Counted from the stretch's first letter, positions 49,964 through 60,235 are shown. The stretch is DNA of 64,000 nt from Sediminicoccus sp. KRV36 (GCF_023243115.1 NZ_CP085081.1:1984001-2048000); one strand, 5' to 3'. The notes: generated from the sequence alone by a model not told the origin. Numbers and translations: made by a program.

Positions 49964-52647
49964 GCGGGGAAACGCAGCGTGACGCGCGTCCCTCGCTCCG
50001 CCGCGACCGGGCTTTCGGCCGCGATGCGTCCGCCCATCGCACTGGCCAGCCCGCGGCAGATGGAGAGGCCAAGCCCGGAGCCGGCCGCGATGCTATCGGT
50101 GCGCGCCGCACGGAAAAAGGGATCAAAGACACGCGGCAGATCCTCGGGGCGAATGCCAGGGCCGTCATCCTCCACAGCCAGCACAACCTCGCTCCCTTCC
50201 CGGCGCGCCAAGAGTTGAACGACACCGCCTGGCTTCGAGTATTTCATCGCGTTATCCAGCACATTCTCCAGGACGCGATCCAGCAGTGCCGCATCGAGCC
50301 GCGGGCGCGGCAGATCAGCTGGCAGATCGCGCTGGACGGTTCTGCCAGGATGCGCCTGTTCTGCCCGAAGTGCTGCCTCCTCCAGCGCCTGGGCCACATC
50401 CACCGGCTCGCGCCGTGGCACCACCTGGCCGGTCTCCAGGCGCACAATATCGAGAATGGCGGACATCCAGCGGGCGAGGCGCGTCGCCTCCTCCTCGATG
50501 CTCATCAGCAGGTCGGCGCGGGTGACGGCCGAGAGCGCGGCACCGGCCGTGCGCAACGTCTCCGCCGCGCCGCGAATGACCGTCAGCGGCGTGCGCAGAT
50601 CATGCCCGAGGCTGGTCAGCAGCGCCGTGCGCAGCGCCTCCGTCTGGCCGCGCGCACGCGCATTGGCCGCCGTCTCGGCCAGCCGCGCACGTTCCAGCGC
50701 CACCGCCGCCTGGTCCAGCAGCGCCTCGATGGCGCGATCCGCCTCGGGGTCCGCGCTTCCGCCTTCCGGGCGCAGGCCCAGCAGTGCCAGGACGATCGGC
50801 TCGCCATCGCGCTGCGCTGTCAGGGGCAGGAAGCGCCAGGCGCTGGTCGGCAGCGTCGCGGTGCCGCGCCCCGCCGCGCGGCCATGGGCCATCGCCCAGC
50901 GTGCCGCGGCCATGGCGCCGTCATCGGGCGTGACATCCGCGGGGCTCGCCGCACGCAGCACGGGTTCGGCCTGGAGGATGGCATCCCGGATGAACTGCCC
51001 TGGGAGTGTCGTGGCCAGGGCTTCGTCCAGTGGCAGCAGCAGGCAGGCCGGGCCGCCGATGATTCGCGCGGCCTCCTCCACCACGGCCATCTGCAATTCG
51101 GCCATCGAGGCCTGGGCATTCAGCCGGCGCGAGAGCGCGGTGAGCCGCCGCAGCGCCGCCAGCCGCATCGCAGCCGCGCGGACATTGCGCCCAAGCCGGC
51201 CCGTGGTGCCGGCCAGCAAGGCGGCGACGGCGCCGAAGACCACGGCCCCCAGCACGTCCTGCGCCGAGGCGATGGTGAGCGTGTAGCGCGGCGGCAGGAA
51301 CAGGAAGTTCCAGATCAGGAAGGACAGGACCGCCCCGGCACCCGCATGCAGCGGCCCAACGATGGCGGCGATGGCCACGATGGCGGCCAGGTAGACCATG
51401 CCGAAGCCGGCATCCGGCACCATCCCGTCCAGCGCCGTGCAGACCAGCGTGGCCGCACCGACCAGCAGCGGTACGGCGAGCCAGGTCGTCCAGCCCGGCC
51501 AGGGGCGGGGCAATGGCGCGGCTTGCGCGGCTGCCTGGCTCGGCACCACATGGAGGGTGAATTCCCGCGCCTGCCGGGCCAGCGCCGCGATCAGCGTCCG
51601 CCCGAAGATCCGCCGCCACCAGGGTGGCTCGCCGCGCCCCAGGATGATGTGCGTGGCACGTCGGGCGCGGGCATGGGCGAGGATCGCCGCGGGAAGGTCC
51701 GTCGCGGTGGTCACTTCGGTCTCCGCGCCGAGCTGCTGGGCCAAAGCGATTCCGGGGCCCGGGTCGGAATCCTGGCCCGGCTGTTCGACATGCAGGGCCA
51801 GCAGCGGCGCGTGCAGCGCATCGGCCAGGCGGCGGGCCTGCTGCAACACCGGATCGGCGGAGGCGCCGCCCGGGATTAGCGCCAGCACGCGCTCGCCAAC
51901 CGGCCAGGGGCCGGCGACCCTGTTACGGCGCATCCAGGAGGTGACGTCGGCATCCACACGGTCCGCCGTGCGGCGCAGCGCCAATTCGCGCAGTGCCGCG
52001 AGCGCGCCTTCCTTGAAGAAACCACGCAGGGCACGCTCGGCCTGTTCCGGGCGGTAGATCTTCCCGGCGCGCATCCGCTCCAGCAATTCGGCCGGCGGGA
52101 TATCCACCAGCTCCACCGCGTCAGCGCCCTTGAGCACGGCATCCGGCACCGTCTCGGCGACGCGTACGCCGGTGACTCGCGCCACGGCTTCGGCGCTGCT
52201 CTCCAGATGCTGGACGTTCATCGTGGTCCAGACTTCGATGCCGGCGTCGCGCAGTTCCTCCACATCCTGCCACCGCTTCGCGTGACGGCTGCCGGGTGCG
52301 TTGGTATGGGCGAGTTCATCCAGCAGCAGGATGCCTGGGCGCCGCGCCAGCGCCGCGTCCAGGTCGAATTCATGCAGCACCTGGCCGCGATAGGCGATGG
52401 CGCGCAGCGGGAGGCGTGGCAGTGGGCCGATGGCGGCTTCCGTCTCGGCCCGCCCATGCGTCTCGGCCAGGCCGATCAGGACATCGCTGCCCAATTCCTG
52501 GAGCCGACGTGCCTCGGTCAACATCTCCACCGTCTTGCCCACGCCTGGGGCGGCACCCAGGAAGACCTTGAGGCGCCCGCGCCCCTCCCGCGCCGCAATC
52601 TCGGCCAGGGCATCGGGGTCGGGGCGCTCGGGCTCGGCCGTGTTCAT
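49960..52647 (-). CDS. kdpD: KdpD sensor histidine kinase
   Basis: 895 residues, full length. KdpD domain with Walker A (FLGAAPGVGKT) and LLDELAHTNAPGSRH, a universal-stress-like domain (to ~370), four membrane helices about 400-500 (LAVPLLVGAATLVCTALDG onwards), a GAF-like region, the phosphoacceptor His near residue 683 (LGHDLRTPLTVIRG) and an ATPase domain with DDGPGIRPEDLPRVFDPFF and GSGLGLSICRGLA. It senses K+ and osmotic state and phosphorylates KdpE. 28 bases after kdpC. Confidence 0.95.
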   Translation of the reverse strand: MNTAEPERPDPDALAEIAAREGRGRLKVFLGAAPGVGKTVEMLTEARRLQELGSDVLIGLAETHGRAETEAAIGPLPRLPLRAIAYRGQVLHEFDLDAALARRPGILLLDELAHTNAPGSRHAKRWQDVEELRDAGIEVWTTMNVQHLESSAEAVARVTGVRVAETVPDAVLKGADAVELVDIPPAELLERMRAGKIYRPEQAERALRGFFKEGALAALRELALRRTADRVDADVTSWMRRNRVAGPWPVGERVLALIPGGASADPVLQQARRLADALHAPLLALHVEQPGQDSDPGPGIALAQQLGAETEVTTATDLPAAILAHARARRATHIILGRGEPPWWRRIFGRTLIAALARQAREFTLHVVPSQAAAQAAPLPRPWPGWTTWLAVPLLVGAATLVCTALDGMVPDAGFGMVYLAAIVAIAAIVGPLHAGAGAVLSFLIWNFLFLPPRYTLTIASAQDVLGAVVFGAVAALLAGTTGRLGRNVRAAAMRLAALRRLTALSRRLNAQASMAELQMAVVEEAARIIGGPACLLLPLDEALATTLPGQFIRDAILQAEPVLRAASPADVTPDDGAMAAARWAMAHGRAAGRGTATLPTSAWRFLPLTAQRDGEPIVLALLGLRPEGGSADPEADRAIEALLDQAAVALERARLAETAANARARGQTEALRTALLTSLGHDLRTPLTVIRGAAETLRTAGAALSAVTRADLLMSIEEEATRLARWMSAILDIVRLETGQVVPRREPVDVAQALEEAALRAEQAHPGRTVQRDLPADLPRPRLDAALLDRVLENVLDNAMKYSKPGGVVQLLARREGSEVVLAVEDDGPGIRPEDLPRVFDPFFRAARTDSIAAGSGLGLSICRGLASAMGGRIAAESPVAAERGTRVTLRFPA

Positions 52648-52675
52648 CGCCGAACAGGATAGGCCAAGCCGCGCC

Positions 52676-53215
52676 TCAGCGCAGCGCCTCTAGGGCCACA
52701 TTCAACCGCAGCACATTGACGCGCGGCTCGCCCAGCAGGCCGAACTCGCGGGTTTCGACATGCTGTTCCACCAGCGCGGCCACGCTCTCCGGCGCCAGGT
52801 TGCGCGCCGCCGCCACGCGCGCGATCTGCGCCCGCGCATTTTCCGGACTGACATGCGGATCAAGGCCCGAGCCGCTGCTGGTCACGGCATCGGCCGGCAC
52901 TTCGAGCCCGCCTGCGACACGCTCGGTAACCGCGGCGAGCAAGGCCGCGCTGGTGGGCCCGAGTTGCGAGGCGGCGGAGGAGGCGGCGTCATAGGGTGCG
53001 GCCGAGGTCGCGGAAGGCCGGCCCTGGAACCAGCGTGGCTCCTCGAAATTCTGCCCGATGAGCCAGGAGCCGACCACCTGGCCTTCGCGCCGGATGAGGC
53101 TGCCACCGGCGCGCTCGGGCATGGTGAGGCCGGCGACGGCGGTGACGCCGAGCGGCACGACGACACCCAGCAGCAGCGTGAAGCCGAGCAGGAGGGAGAG
53201 AAGGGGGCGCAACAT
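52676..53215 (-). CDS. kdpC: K+-transporting ATPase subunit KdpC
   Basis: 179 residues. A single N-terminal membrane helix (LRPLLSLLLGFTLLLGVVVPLGVT) and a periplasmic domain with GQNFEEPRWFQGRPSAT, SGSGLDPHVSPENARAQIARVA and the C-terminal VNVLRLNVAL. It stabilises the KdpFABC complex and affects ATP affinity. Three bases after kdpB. Confidence 0.95.
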   Translation of the reverse strand: MLRPLLSLLLGFTLLLGVVVPLGVTAVAGLTMPERAGGSLIRREGQVVGSWLIGQNFEEPRWFQGRPSATSAAPYDAASSAASQLGPTSAALLAAVTERVAGGLEVPADAVTSSGSGLDPHVSPENARAQIARVAAARNLAPESVAALVEQHVETREFGLLGEPRVNVLRLNVALEALR

Positions 53216-53218
53216 GGC

Positions 53219-55258
53219 TCAGGCCACTCCGATCAGGGTGAGGAAGACGTCAATGATCTTGATGCCGATGAAGGGCGCGACCAGGCCGCCCAGCCCGTAG
53301 ATCAGCAGGTTGCGGCGCAGCAGGGCCGCCGCGCCGACCGAGGCGTAGGCAACGCCGCGCAGCGCCAAGGGCACCAGCGCCACGATGATCAGCGCGTTGA
53401 AGATCACCGCCGAGAGGATGGCGCTTTGCGGACTGGTCAGCCCCATCACGTTGAGCGCGGCGAGACCTGGATAAGTTCCCACGAAGATCGCCGGCAGGAT
53501 GGCGAAGTACTTCGCCACGTCATTGGCGATGGAGAAGGTGGTGAGCGCGCCGCGGGTGATGAGCAGTTGCTTGCCGATTTCCACCACCTCGATCAGCTTC
53601 GTGGGGTCACTGTCGAGGTCCACCATATTGCCGGCCTCGCGCGCGGCCTGGGTGCCGGTCTGCATGGCGAGGCCGACATCGGCCTGGGCCAGGGCCGGCG
53701 CGTCATTGGTGCCGTCCCCGGCCATGGCGACGAGGCGCCCTTCGGCCTGCTGCGCGCGGATATAGTCCAGCTTCTGCTGCGGCTTGGCCTCGGCGAGGAA
53801 GTCATCCACGCCCGCTTCGGCAGCGATGGCGGCGGCGGTCACGCGGTTGTCGCCGGTGACCATGACGGTGCGGATGCCCATGCGGCGCAATTCGACAAAG
53901 CGTTCACGGATGCCGGGCTTGATGATGTCCTTCAGCTCGATCGCACCGAGAATGCGGCCATCGCGGGAGACGGCCAACGGCGTCGCGCCGCTGCGCGCGA
54001 TCCGGTCAATGCCGGCGGCGAGTGCTGGCGGCAGCGGCTGGTTCAGCGCCGCTGCCAGGCTGTCCACCGCGCCCTTGCGATAGGCGCCGCCCATGGCGAT
54101 CGAAGGGGGCAGGTCCATTCCCGAGATGCGCGTCTGCGCCGTAAAGGGCACTGGTCTGGCACCCTCCGGCATGGTGGCGGTGATGCCATGCCGTTCGCGG
54201 GCGAAGGCCAGGATGCTGCGGCCCTCCGGCGTCTCATCCGCCAGGCTGGCCAGCACGGCAGCCTCGGCGATCTCGGCCTCGCTCACGCCGGGGGCCGCGA
54301 TGAAGGCGGCGGCCTGGCGGTTGCCGAAGGTGATAGTGCCGGTCTTGTCCAGCAGCAGCACGTCCACGTCGCCCGCCGCCTCCACCGCGCGGCCGGAGGT
54401 GGCCAGCACGTTGAAGCGCACCAGTCGGTCCATGCCCGCGATGCCGATCGCCGAGAGCAGCCCGCCGATGGTGGTGGGGATGAGGGTGACCAGAAGTGCG
54501 GCGAGCACGACAACCGAGGGCGCGGCCCCGCTATAGCTGGCAAAGCCCACCAGCGTGACCACCGCGATCAGAAAGATGATCGTCATGCCGGCGAGCAGGA
54601 TATCCAGCGCGATCTCATTGGGCGTCTTTTGCCGGGAAGCGCCTTCGACCATCGCGATCATGCGGTCGAGGAAGGTGGACCCTGGCTCGGCGGTGATGCG
54701 GACCAGGATGCGGTCACTGACCACCAGCGTGCCGCCGGTGACGGCGCTGCGGTCGCCACCGGCTTCGCGGATCACGGGCGCGCTTTCGCCGGTGACGGCG
54801 CTTTCGTTGACGCTGGCGATGCCCTGGATGATCTCGCCATCCGAGGGAATGATCTCACCCGCCTCGACAAGGACATGATCGCCGCGCTTCAGCTCGGCCG
54901 CCGCGCGCGGGATGGTCAGCGTGATGTCTTCCGGCAGCGGTACGAAGCGCGCCATGGTGTCGCCGCGTGAGGCGCGCAGCGAGGCAGCGCGCGCCTTGCC
55001 GCGGCCTTCCGCCACGGCCTCGGCGAAGGTGGCGAAGAGCACGGTCAGCCAGAGCCAGGCCGCGACACTCGCCTGGAAGGCGAACGCGCTGCCCTGCGAT
55101 GCATCACGCAACGCCAGCAGCGTGACCAGGATGGCGACCACCTCGGTGACGAAGATGACAGGGTTGCGGATGAGGTGCCGCGGATTGAGCTTCAGCACGG
55201 CGTCGAGCGCCGCGCGGCGGAGAATGGCGCCGTCTAACAGCGCGATGGAGCTTTGCAT
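53219..55258 (-). CDS. kdpB: K+-transporting P-type ATPase subunit KdpB
   Basis: 679 residues. Catalytic subunit: TGES near 157-160 (the Ser is the inhibitory phosphorylation site known in E. coli), [13 protein letters not shown], phosphorylated Asp304 in [11 protein letters not shown] and [16 protein letters not shown]. It hydrolyses ATP to pull K+ through KdpA at micromolar external K+. 12 bases after kdpA. Confidence 0.96.
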   Translation of the reverse strand: MQSSIALLDGAILRRAALDAVLKLNPRHLIRNPVIFVTEVVAILVTLLALRDASQGSAFAFQASVAAWLWLTVLFATFAEAVAEGRGKARAASLRASRGDTMARFVPLPEDITLTIPRAAAELKRGDHVLVEAGEIIPSDGEIIQGIASVNESAVTGESAPVIREAGGDRSAVTGGTLVVSDRILVRITAEPGSTFLDRMIAMVEGASRQKTPNEIALDILLAGMTIIFLIAVVTLVGFASYSGAAPSVVVLAALLVTLIPTTIGGLLSAIGIAGMDRLVRFNVLATSGRAVEAAGDVDVLLLDKTGTITFGNRQAAAFIAAPGVSEAEIAEAAVLASLADETPEGRSILAFARERHGITATMPEGARPVPFTAQTRISGMDLPPSIAMGGAYRKGAVDSLAAALNQPLPPALAAGIDRIARSGATPLAVSRDGRILGAIELKDIIKPGIRERFVELRRMGIRTVMVTGDNRVTAAAIAAEAGVDDFLAEAKPQQKLDYIRAQQAEGRLVAMAGDGTNDAPALAQADVGLAMQTGTQAAREAGNMVDLDSDPTKLIEVVEIGKQLLITRGALTTFSIANDVAKYFAILPAIFVGTYPGLAALNVMGLTSPQSAILSAVIFNALIIVALVPLALRGVAYASVGAAALLRRNLLIYGLGGLVAPFIGIKIIDVFLTLIGVA

Positions 55259-55270
55259 TTTGATCAGCTT

Positions 55271-56968
55271 TCAGAATGTCTGGCCGGCGAGCATCGCGAC
55301 ATGCTCCGCGATCGGGCCAAGGGCGAGGGCGGGGAGGTATTGCAGCCCGCCAAGGATGAGGATCACGCCGGCCAGCAGGCCCACGAAAAGCGGTCCATGG
55401 GTCGGCAGCGTTCCGGGCCCTTCGGGCGCGCGCGGCTTGGCAGCCAGGCTGCCGGCGATGGCCAGCACGGGGATGACGAAGCCGAAGCGCCCGGCCAGCA
55501 TGGCAAGGCCCAGTGTGGTGTTGAGCCAGGGCGTGTCAGCGGTGAGGCCACCAAAGGCCGAGCCGTTGTTTCCCGCCGCCGAGGTATAGGCATAGAGCAT
55601 CTCCGACAGCCCATGCGGCCCGGCGTCCTGGAGCGAAGCGGTGCCCACCTCCAGCACCAGCGAAAGACCAGCCAGGCCCAGGATCGCGGCCGGAACCACG
55701 AGGACCGCCAGCATGGCCAGCTTCACCTCTCGCGCCTGCACCTTCTTGCCGAGGTATTCCGGCGTGCGGCCCACCATCAGCCCGGCGATGAACACCGCCA
55801 GCAGCGCGAAGACCAGCATGCCGTAGAGGCCCGAACCCACGCCGCCGGGCAGCACCTCGCCCAGCTGGATCAGGAACATCGGCACCAGGCCGCCCAGCGG
55901 CGTGAAGCTGTCGATCATGGCATTGACCGCGCCGCAGCTCGCCCCCGTGGTGGTGGCGGTAAAGAGTGCCGCGAGTGCGAGGCCAAAGCGGAGGTCCTTG
56001 CCCTCCATATTGCCCTGCGTGGGTGCGACGCCGGCCGCGATGTGCAGCGGGTTGCCGCCAGCCTCGGCGGCGTAGATCGCCAGCGTTGCCACCAGCACGA
56101 AGCCGACCATCACCGCCAGCAATGCGCGCCCCTGCCGCGCATCACCGATGATGCGGCCGAAGGTGAGGCAGAGACCGAAGGGGATCACGGTCTGGAGGAT
56201 GATCTGCAGGCTCGTCGCCAGCGCACTCGGCCCCTCGAAGGGGTGCAGCGAGTTGACGCCGAAGAAGCCGCCGCCATTGGTGCCCAGATGCTTGATGGCG
56301 AGTTGAAAGCCAACAGGGCCGAGCGCGATGGTCTGCTCGGCGCCCGCCAAGGTCGCGGCCGTGGCACTTGCCTCCAGCGTCTGCGGCACGCCCATGGCGA
56401 TGAAGGCAAAGGCCGCCAGGATGGAACCCGGCAGCAACAGCCACAGCGTGACGCGCGTCAGGTCCGCCCAGAAATTGCCGAGCTGCGAGACACCGCCGCC
56501 AGCGAAGGCGCGCATGACGGCGAAGGCCAGCGCGATGCCGGTCGCGGCGGAGAGGAAATTCTGTACCGCCAGCCCCGTCATCTGGCTCAGATGCGACATC
56601 GCCGCCTCGCCGGAATAGGCCTGCCAGTTGGTGTTGGTCACAAAGGAGATGGCGGTGTTCAAGGCGAGATAGGGCGGGATGCCCTGAAAGCCCTGGGGGT
56701 TCAGCGGCAGCACGCCTTGCAGGCGCAGCATGGCGTAAAGCAGCGCGAAGCCCGCCGCGTTGAAGGCCAGCATCGCCACCAGGTAGGCCTGCCATCCTTG
56801 ACCGCGTGCCGCGTCCACGCCGGCCGCGCGCAACACGGCAGCGTCGAGCCCCGCGAGCGCACCCAGCCGGCCCTGCGCGAGCCGTGCCAGCCAATGGCCG
56901 GTTGGCACCGCCAGCAAAAGCGCGCAGCCGAGCACGAGCGCGATCTGCGCCCATCCAATAATGGTCAT
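55271..56968 (-). CDS. kdpA: K+-transporting ATPase subunit KdpA
   Basis: 565 residues, 10 membrane helices. Four selectivity-filter-type loops are visible: [38 protein letters not shown] and [12 protein letters not shown]. It is the K+-binding channel-like subunit of KdpFABC. ATG 56968 gives the normal N-terminus and directly follows the kdpF stop. Confidence 0.96.
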   Translation of the reverse strand: MTIIGWAQIALVLGCALLLAVPTGHWLARLAQGRLGALAGLDAAVLRAAGVDAARGQGWQAYLVAMLAFNAAGFALLYAMLRLQGVLPLNPQGFQGIPPYLALNTAISFVTNTNWQAYSGEAAMSHLSQMTGLAVQNFLSAATGIALAFAVMRAFAGGGVSQLGNFWADLTRVTLWLLLPGSILAAFAFIAMGVPQTLEASATAATLAGAEQTIALGPVGFQLAIKHLGTNGGGFFGVNSLHPFEGPSALATSLQIILQTVIPFGLCLTFGRIIGDARQGRALLAVMVGFVLVATLAIYAAEAGGNPLHIAAGVAPTQGNMEGKDLRFGLALAALFTATTTGASCGAVNAMIDSFTPLGGLVPMFLIQLGEVLPGGVGSGLYGMLVFALLAVFIAGLMVGRTPEYLGKKVQAREVKLAMLAVLVVPAAILGLAGLSLVLEVGTASLQDAGPHGLSEMLYAYTSAAGNNGSAFGGLTADTPWLNTTLGLAMLAGRFGFVIPVLAIAGSLAAKPRAPEGPGTLPTHGPLFVGLLAGVILILGGLQYLPALALGPIAEHVAMLAGQTF

Positions 56969-56969
56969 G

Positions 56970-57059
56970 TCAGAGACTTTCCGGCCGCAGGAGGGCCCAT
57001 AGGAGATACGCGAGAAGGCCCAGGGCGACTCCGCCGCCAAGCCAGAGTTCGAAGCTCAT
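56970..57059 (-). CDS. kdpF: KdpF small membrane subunit
   Basis: 29 residues, a single membrane helix: [20 protein letters not shown] followed by WALLRPESL. The [13 protein letters not shown] end is the KdpF signature. It stabilises the KdpFABC complex. Its stop codon is one base from the kdpA start. The start follows the stop of the preceding small ORF by two bases. Confidence 0.92.
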   Translation of the reverse strand: MSFELWLGGGVALGLLAYLLWALLRPESL

Positions 57060-57061
57060 GA

Positions 57062-57145
57062 TCACACCCGCCCACAGCCACGAACATAGAGGCCGAGCAG
57101 GCCAAAGGCCCCGAAAGCGGCGGCCAGCAGGATGATGTCGAGCAT
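57062..57145 (-). CDS. 27-residue membrane ORF leading the kdp operon
   Basis: MLDIILLAAAFGAFGLLGLY followed by VRGCGRV: one hydrophobic helix with a short Cys/Arg tail. An AAGGAG six bases upstream is the best ribosome site of the whole locus, and the stop is two bases from the kdpF start, so translation is very likely. Small hydrophobic ORFs in this position precede kdpF in other proteobacteria, but their role is unknown; coupling or complex assembly is possible. Confidence 0.75.
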   Translation of the reverse strand: MLDIILLAAAFGAFGLLGLYVRGCGRV

Positions 57146-57489
57146 GGGATTCTCCTTGTCAGGGGAGATAATCTGCAGGCGGACGGCGTTGCGGCGCGAT
57201 GCGGAACTGGCACCATGGGCGTAAGGACGCCGTAAGGGCGCTAACGGGCCGGGCGGCGCGCCATTGGAACCGGCCGTCCCAACTTCGAAGGATCAAGCGT
57301 GTCTGCAAAACCCGGCAGAACACTGCGGGTGGCGCCGCCGACGGACAACGGGAGAATGGGGTTGGAAAACTGCCTGGAGCAGCGGTGGGGACCGGCTTCC
57401 AAACCATCTCTGGCGGCGGGACCCGAGGATGCCTGCCCCACGAGCCGAACCAGCGGAACGGATGCGACCGCGCCGCGCCCCTGGGTTCT
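57146..57489. other. kdp upstream region (intergenic, 344 bases)
   Basis: Lies between the first kdp ORF and the end of an SDR gene, both on the minus strand. It should contain the kdp promoter; the direct repeat at 57220-57237 is the only regulatory signal I can see. No ORF in it has recognisable similarity. Confidence 0.6.
57220..57237 (-). promoter_or_regulatory. Candidate KdpE binding site (11-base direct repeat)
   Basis: CGTAAGG occurs at 57220 and 57231, 11 bases apart; on the coding strand this reads CCTTACG-N4-CCTTACG. Tandem half-sites one helical turn apart are how OmpR/PhoB-type regulators such as KdpE bind. It is 75-92 bases upstream of the first kdp start codon. Confidence 0.55.
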
Positions 57490-58179
57490 TTACAGCGAAC
57501 TGCCACCACAGATGAGCATCTGCTGGCCCGTAATGGCGCCAGCGTCTGGGCCAAGCAGGAAGGTGGTGAGCGCCGCGACCTCCTCCGGGCGGATATAACG
57601 CCCGATCGGCGGCAGCTTCGGCGCCATGGCGCTGCGTGCCGGGTCGCGCAGCATGGGTGTGTCGGTCGCGGCCGGTGCCACGACATTGACGGTGATCCCC
57701 CGCGGCGCGAGCTCGATGGCCCAGGACCGCGCCATGGCGACCAGGGCGGCCTTGCTCGCGGCGTATTGGCTGCGGCCGGCGGCGCCGCCGGCGGTGCGGC
57801 TGCCGATCAGGACAATGCGCCCGCCATCCGGCATGCGCGGCACCAGCAGATCCGCCAGCAGCGATGCCGCCTCGACATGCAGGCGCCAGAGCATGCGTCC
57901 CGCCTCCGCGTCCAATGCGCCCAGCATGCCGCCGCGCATCAAGCCGGCCGCGTGAACGAAGGCCGTGGGCTTGAGGTCAGCGACCGCGGCGGGCAGGGCC
58001 GCCGCGTCGAGCAGGTCCACGGCTCGGTGCGTATAGCGCGGGTCGGTCAGGCCAGGATCGCTGCGGCTGAGGCCGGTGACGCGCCAGCCCTCACGCAGCA
58101 GGCGCGTCGCGATGGCCGCGCCGATTCCGGAACTGCTGCCGGTGACGATCGCATGGCCTGCTGTGGTCTCGGGCGTCAT
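57490..58179 (-). CDS. Short-chain dehydrogenase/reductase (SDR)
   Basis: 229 residues. Cofactor motif VTGSSSGIGAAIATRLL, catalytic Tyr-Lys in QYAASKAALVAMARSWAIEL, and C-terminal TGQQMLICGGSSL. An Arg/Ser pair after strand two (GLSRSDP) favours NADP(H). It is divergent from the IclR-led acid sugar operon and may oxidise or reduce an intermediate of that pathway. AGGAGAG precedes the ATG at 58179; the frame to 58227 is not conserved. Confidence 0.9.
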   Translation of the reverse strand: MTPETTAGHAIVTGSSSGIGAAIATRLLREGWRVTGLSRSDPGLTDPRYTHRAVDLLDAAALPAAVADLKPTAFVHAAGLMRGGMLGALDAEAGRMLWRLHVEAASLLADLLVPRMPDGGRIVLIGSRTAGGAAGRSQYAASKAALVAMARSWAIELAPRGITVNVVAPAATDTPMLRDPARSAMAPKLPPIGRYIRPEEVAALTTFLLGPDAGAITGQQMLICGGSSL

Positions 58180-58211
58180 GCCGCGTCTCTCCTGTGGCGG
58201 TCGCGTTGCGC

Positions 58212-58279
58212 TTGACAGCGCCGTCACCTCAAGGATAGCAAGGGGTTACATAACGAACAAGTGTTCGCAATCCGAACAA
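58212..58279 (+). promoter_or_regulatory. Promoter and candidate IclR operator for acid sugar operon
   Basis: TTGACA at 58212 and TAGCAA at 58236 are 18 bases apart, a plausible promoter for the plus-strand operon. Downstream, CGAAC-AAGT-GTTCG (58254-58267) is an inverted repeat and CGAACAA recurs at 58273. A repressor bound there would sit over the early transcribed region, as IclR proteins often do. Confidence 0.5.
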
Positions 58280-58298
58280 ATGCCAGGGAGGCGCAGCA

Positions 58299-59126
58299 TT
58301 GGACGGAACACAGAATCGCGTCGAGAACCCGAAAAACCTGGTCCAGTCGGTGGCCAAGGCTTTCGCCGTTCTGAAGACCTTCGGGCCTGACCGTCCTGAG
58401 CTCACTCTGGCCGAGGTCGCGGTTCGGGCCGGCCATGACCGCGGCACCGCCTTCCGCCTGGTCCACACGCTGGTCGATCTCGGTTATCTGCGTCCCGTCC
58501 CGGACGGGCGGCGTTTCCGACTGACACTGAAGTGCCTTGAACTCGGCTATGCCGCGCTGTCAGCGGGCGACCTGCCGACGCATGCCCGCCCACTCCTGCG
58601 CGACCTGGTGCCCAATGTGGCCGATGCCGGCTCTCTTGGCGTGCTGGAGCAAGGGGAGGTGATCTACCTTGCCCGCTTCGAGGCCGGGTTGGAGCGGCAT
58701 GGCGTCGTGCGCCGCCCGGGCACGCGGATCGGCGCCTATGCCACCGCCCTCGGCCAGGCGATTCTCGCGTGGCTGCCGCGGGAGGCGCAGGTCGCGCAGC
58801 TCGAATGCGTACCACGGGTGAAACTCTCCGATCGCACGCTCACCGACCTTGATGCGCTGCTGGCGCGGCTCGATGAGGTGCGGGCGCGCGGCTACGCGGT
58901 TTCGGATGGCGAGAACGCCTATGGGCTGCGCACCGTCGCGGCCCCCGTGCTCGATGCCCGTGGTGCGCCGGCGGCGGGGGTCAGCCTCACCATCGGCAGC
59001 GACCGCCTGCCGCTGCCCGACTTCGTTGCCCTGACCGCACCGCGCGTCTGCGCGCTGGCCGAGGAGCTCGGCACCGGGCTGCGGCTGTCCTTCGGCACCA
59101 TCGGGCCCGGCGGGCCGTCGCGATGA
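58299..59126 (+). CDS. IclR family transcriptional regulator
   Basis: 275 residues. Winged helix (LVQSVAKAFAVLKTFGP, TLAEVAVRAGHDRGTAFRLVHTL then VDLGYL) and IclR effector domain (GTRIGAYATALGQAILAWLP, GYAVSDGENAYGLRTVAAPVLD). TTG 58299 is the likely start: GGGAGG lies upstream and no ATG or GTG is better placed. It heads the operon and overlaps the kinase gene by four bases, so it probably regulates its own catabolic genes. Confidence 0.9.
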   Translation: MDGTQNRVENPKNLVQSVAKAFAVLKTFGPDRPELTLAEVAVRAGHDRGTAFRLVHTLVDLGYLRPVPDGRRFRLTLKCLELGYAALSAGDLPTHARPLLRDLVPNVADAGSLGVLEQGEVIYLARFEAGLERHGVVRRPGTRIGAYATALGQAILAWLPREAQVAQLECVPRVKLSDRTLTDLDALLARLDEVRARGYAVSDGENAYGLRTVAAPVLDARGAPAAGVSLTIGSDRLPLPDFVALTAPRVCALAEELGTGLRLSFGTIGPGGPSR

Positions 59127-60235
59127 CCCGCCCGGTCCTGCGGTTGATCGCCGACGACCTGACGGGCGCGCTGGACTCGGCGGCCGAGCTGACCGGCCTT
59201 TGCGGCCCCGTCCCCCTGCGTTGGGCCGATGGCGGCCAGGTGACGGACAGCCTCGCGATGGATACCCGCTCGCGGGAGGCGTCGCGCTCCGCCGCGATTG
59301 CAGCGGTGCGCGAGGTCGCGCCGGCGCTGCGCGGCGCGGACATCGCCTTCAAGAAGATCGACAGCCTGCTGCGCGGCCATGTCGCTGCCGAGCTGGCCGC
59401 CTGCATGGAGATTGGCCGCTGGCGGCATGTCGTGCTCGCGCCCGCCTTTCCCGCGCAGGGCCGCGTCACGCGCGCCGGCCGCGTGCTGGTGCGGCAGGCG
59501 GGCGGGACGGTCGCCCCCATCACTCCGGACCTTTCTGCGATGCTCGCCGCGGAAGGGTTGCAGGCGCAACGCGGCGATCCTGCGGCGCCGCTGCCACCTG
59601 GCCTGTCGGTCTTCGACGCCGAGGAGGATTCAGATCTCGCCCGCATCGTGGCACTTGGCGGCGTCGCGTCGGGGCCGGTCTTGTGGTGCGGCAGCGGGGG
59701 TCTCGCGCGTGCGCTGGCCGGCCCCGTGACGGCGGAGGCCAAGCAGGCGCTGCGTGGCCCTGTGCTGGGGCTGTTCGGTTCCGACCAGACAGTGACGACG
59801 CGCCAGTTGGCCGCCTGTGGGGACTGCGGCATGGTCATCACGGCGGGCGATGACGCCGCGGCCGCGCATGTCGCGCGGATGTTGGAAACGACTGGCGTGG
59901 CGATGGTGAGCGTTAAGCTGCCCCTCGGCCTCGACCGGGCCGAGGCCGCGCGCCGCATTGCCACGGCGCTGGCGGGGCTCACGCAGCGCCTGCCGCCACC
60001 CGGCACCCTGATCGCGGCGGGCGGAGAGACATTGCGGGCGCTCTGCGGGGCACTCGGCGCGCGCGGTCTCGACGCTGTCGGCATCGTGCAGCCTGGCGTG
60101 CCGCGTTCCGTGCTGCGCGGCGGGGCTTGGGAGGGTGTGGCCGTCGTCTCTAAGTCCGGTGCCTTCGGCGATGACACATTGTGGCGTGACCTGCTGACCG
60201 ATTCTGTCCTGACGTCCTGGAGCATTCCCGCATGA
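59123..60235 (+). CDS. Four-carbon acid sugar kinase (DUF1537 family)
   Basis: 370 residues. N-terminal LIADDLTGALDSAAEL and FKKIDSLLRGHVAAEL are the signature blocks of the family; the C-terminal nucleotide-binding half has LIAAGGETLRALC and VVSKSGAFGDDTLW. Family members (DtnK, DenK, OtnK and others) phosphorylate threonate, erythronate or their 2-oxo forms with ATP. Directly followed, with a four-base overlap, by a PdxA2-type dehydrogenase, the partner seen in the D-threonate and D-erythronate pathways. Confidence 0.9.
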   Translation: MTRPVLRLIADDLTGALDSAAELTGLCGPVPLRWADGGQVTDSLAMDTRSREASRSAAIAAVREVAPALRGADIAFKKIDSLLRGHVAAELAACMEIGRWRHVVLAPAFPAQGRVTRAGRVLVRQAGGTVAPITPDLSAMLAAEGLQAQRGDPAAPLPPGLSVFDAEEDSDLARIVALGGVASGPVLWCGSGGLARALAGPVTAEAKQALRGPVLGLFGSDQTVTTRQLAACGDCGMVITAGDDAAAAHVARMLETTGVAMVSVKLPLGLDRAEAARRIATALAGLTQRLPPPGTLIAAGGETLRALCGALGARGLDAVGIVQPGVPRSVLRGGAWEGVAVVSKSGAFGDDTLWRDLLTDSVLTSWSIPA

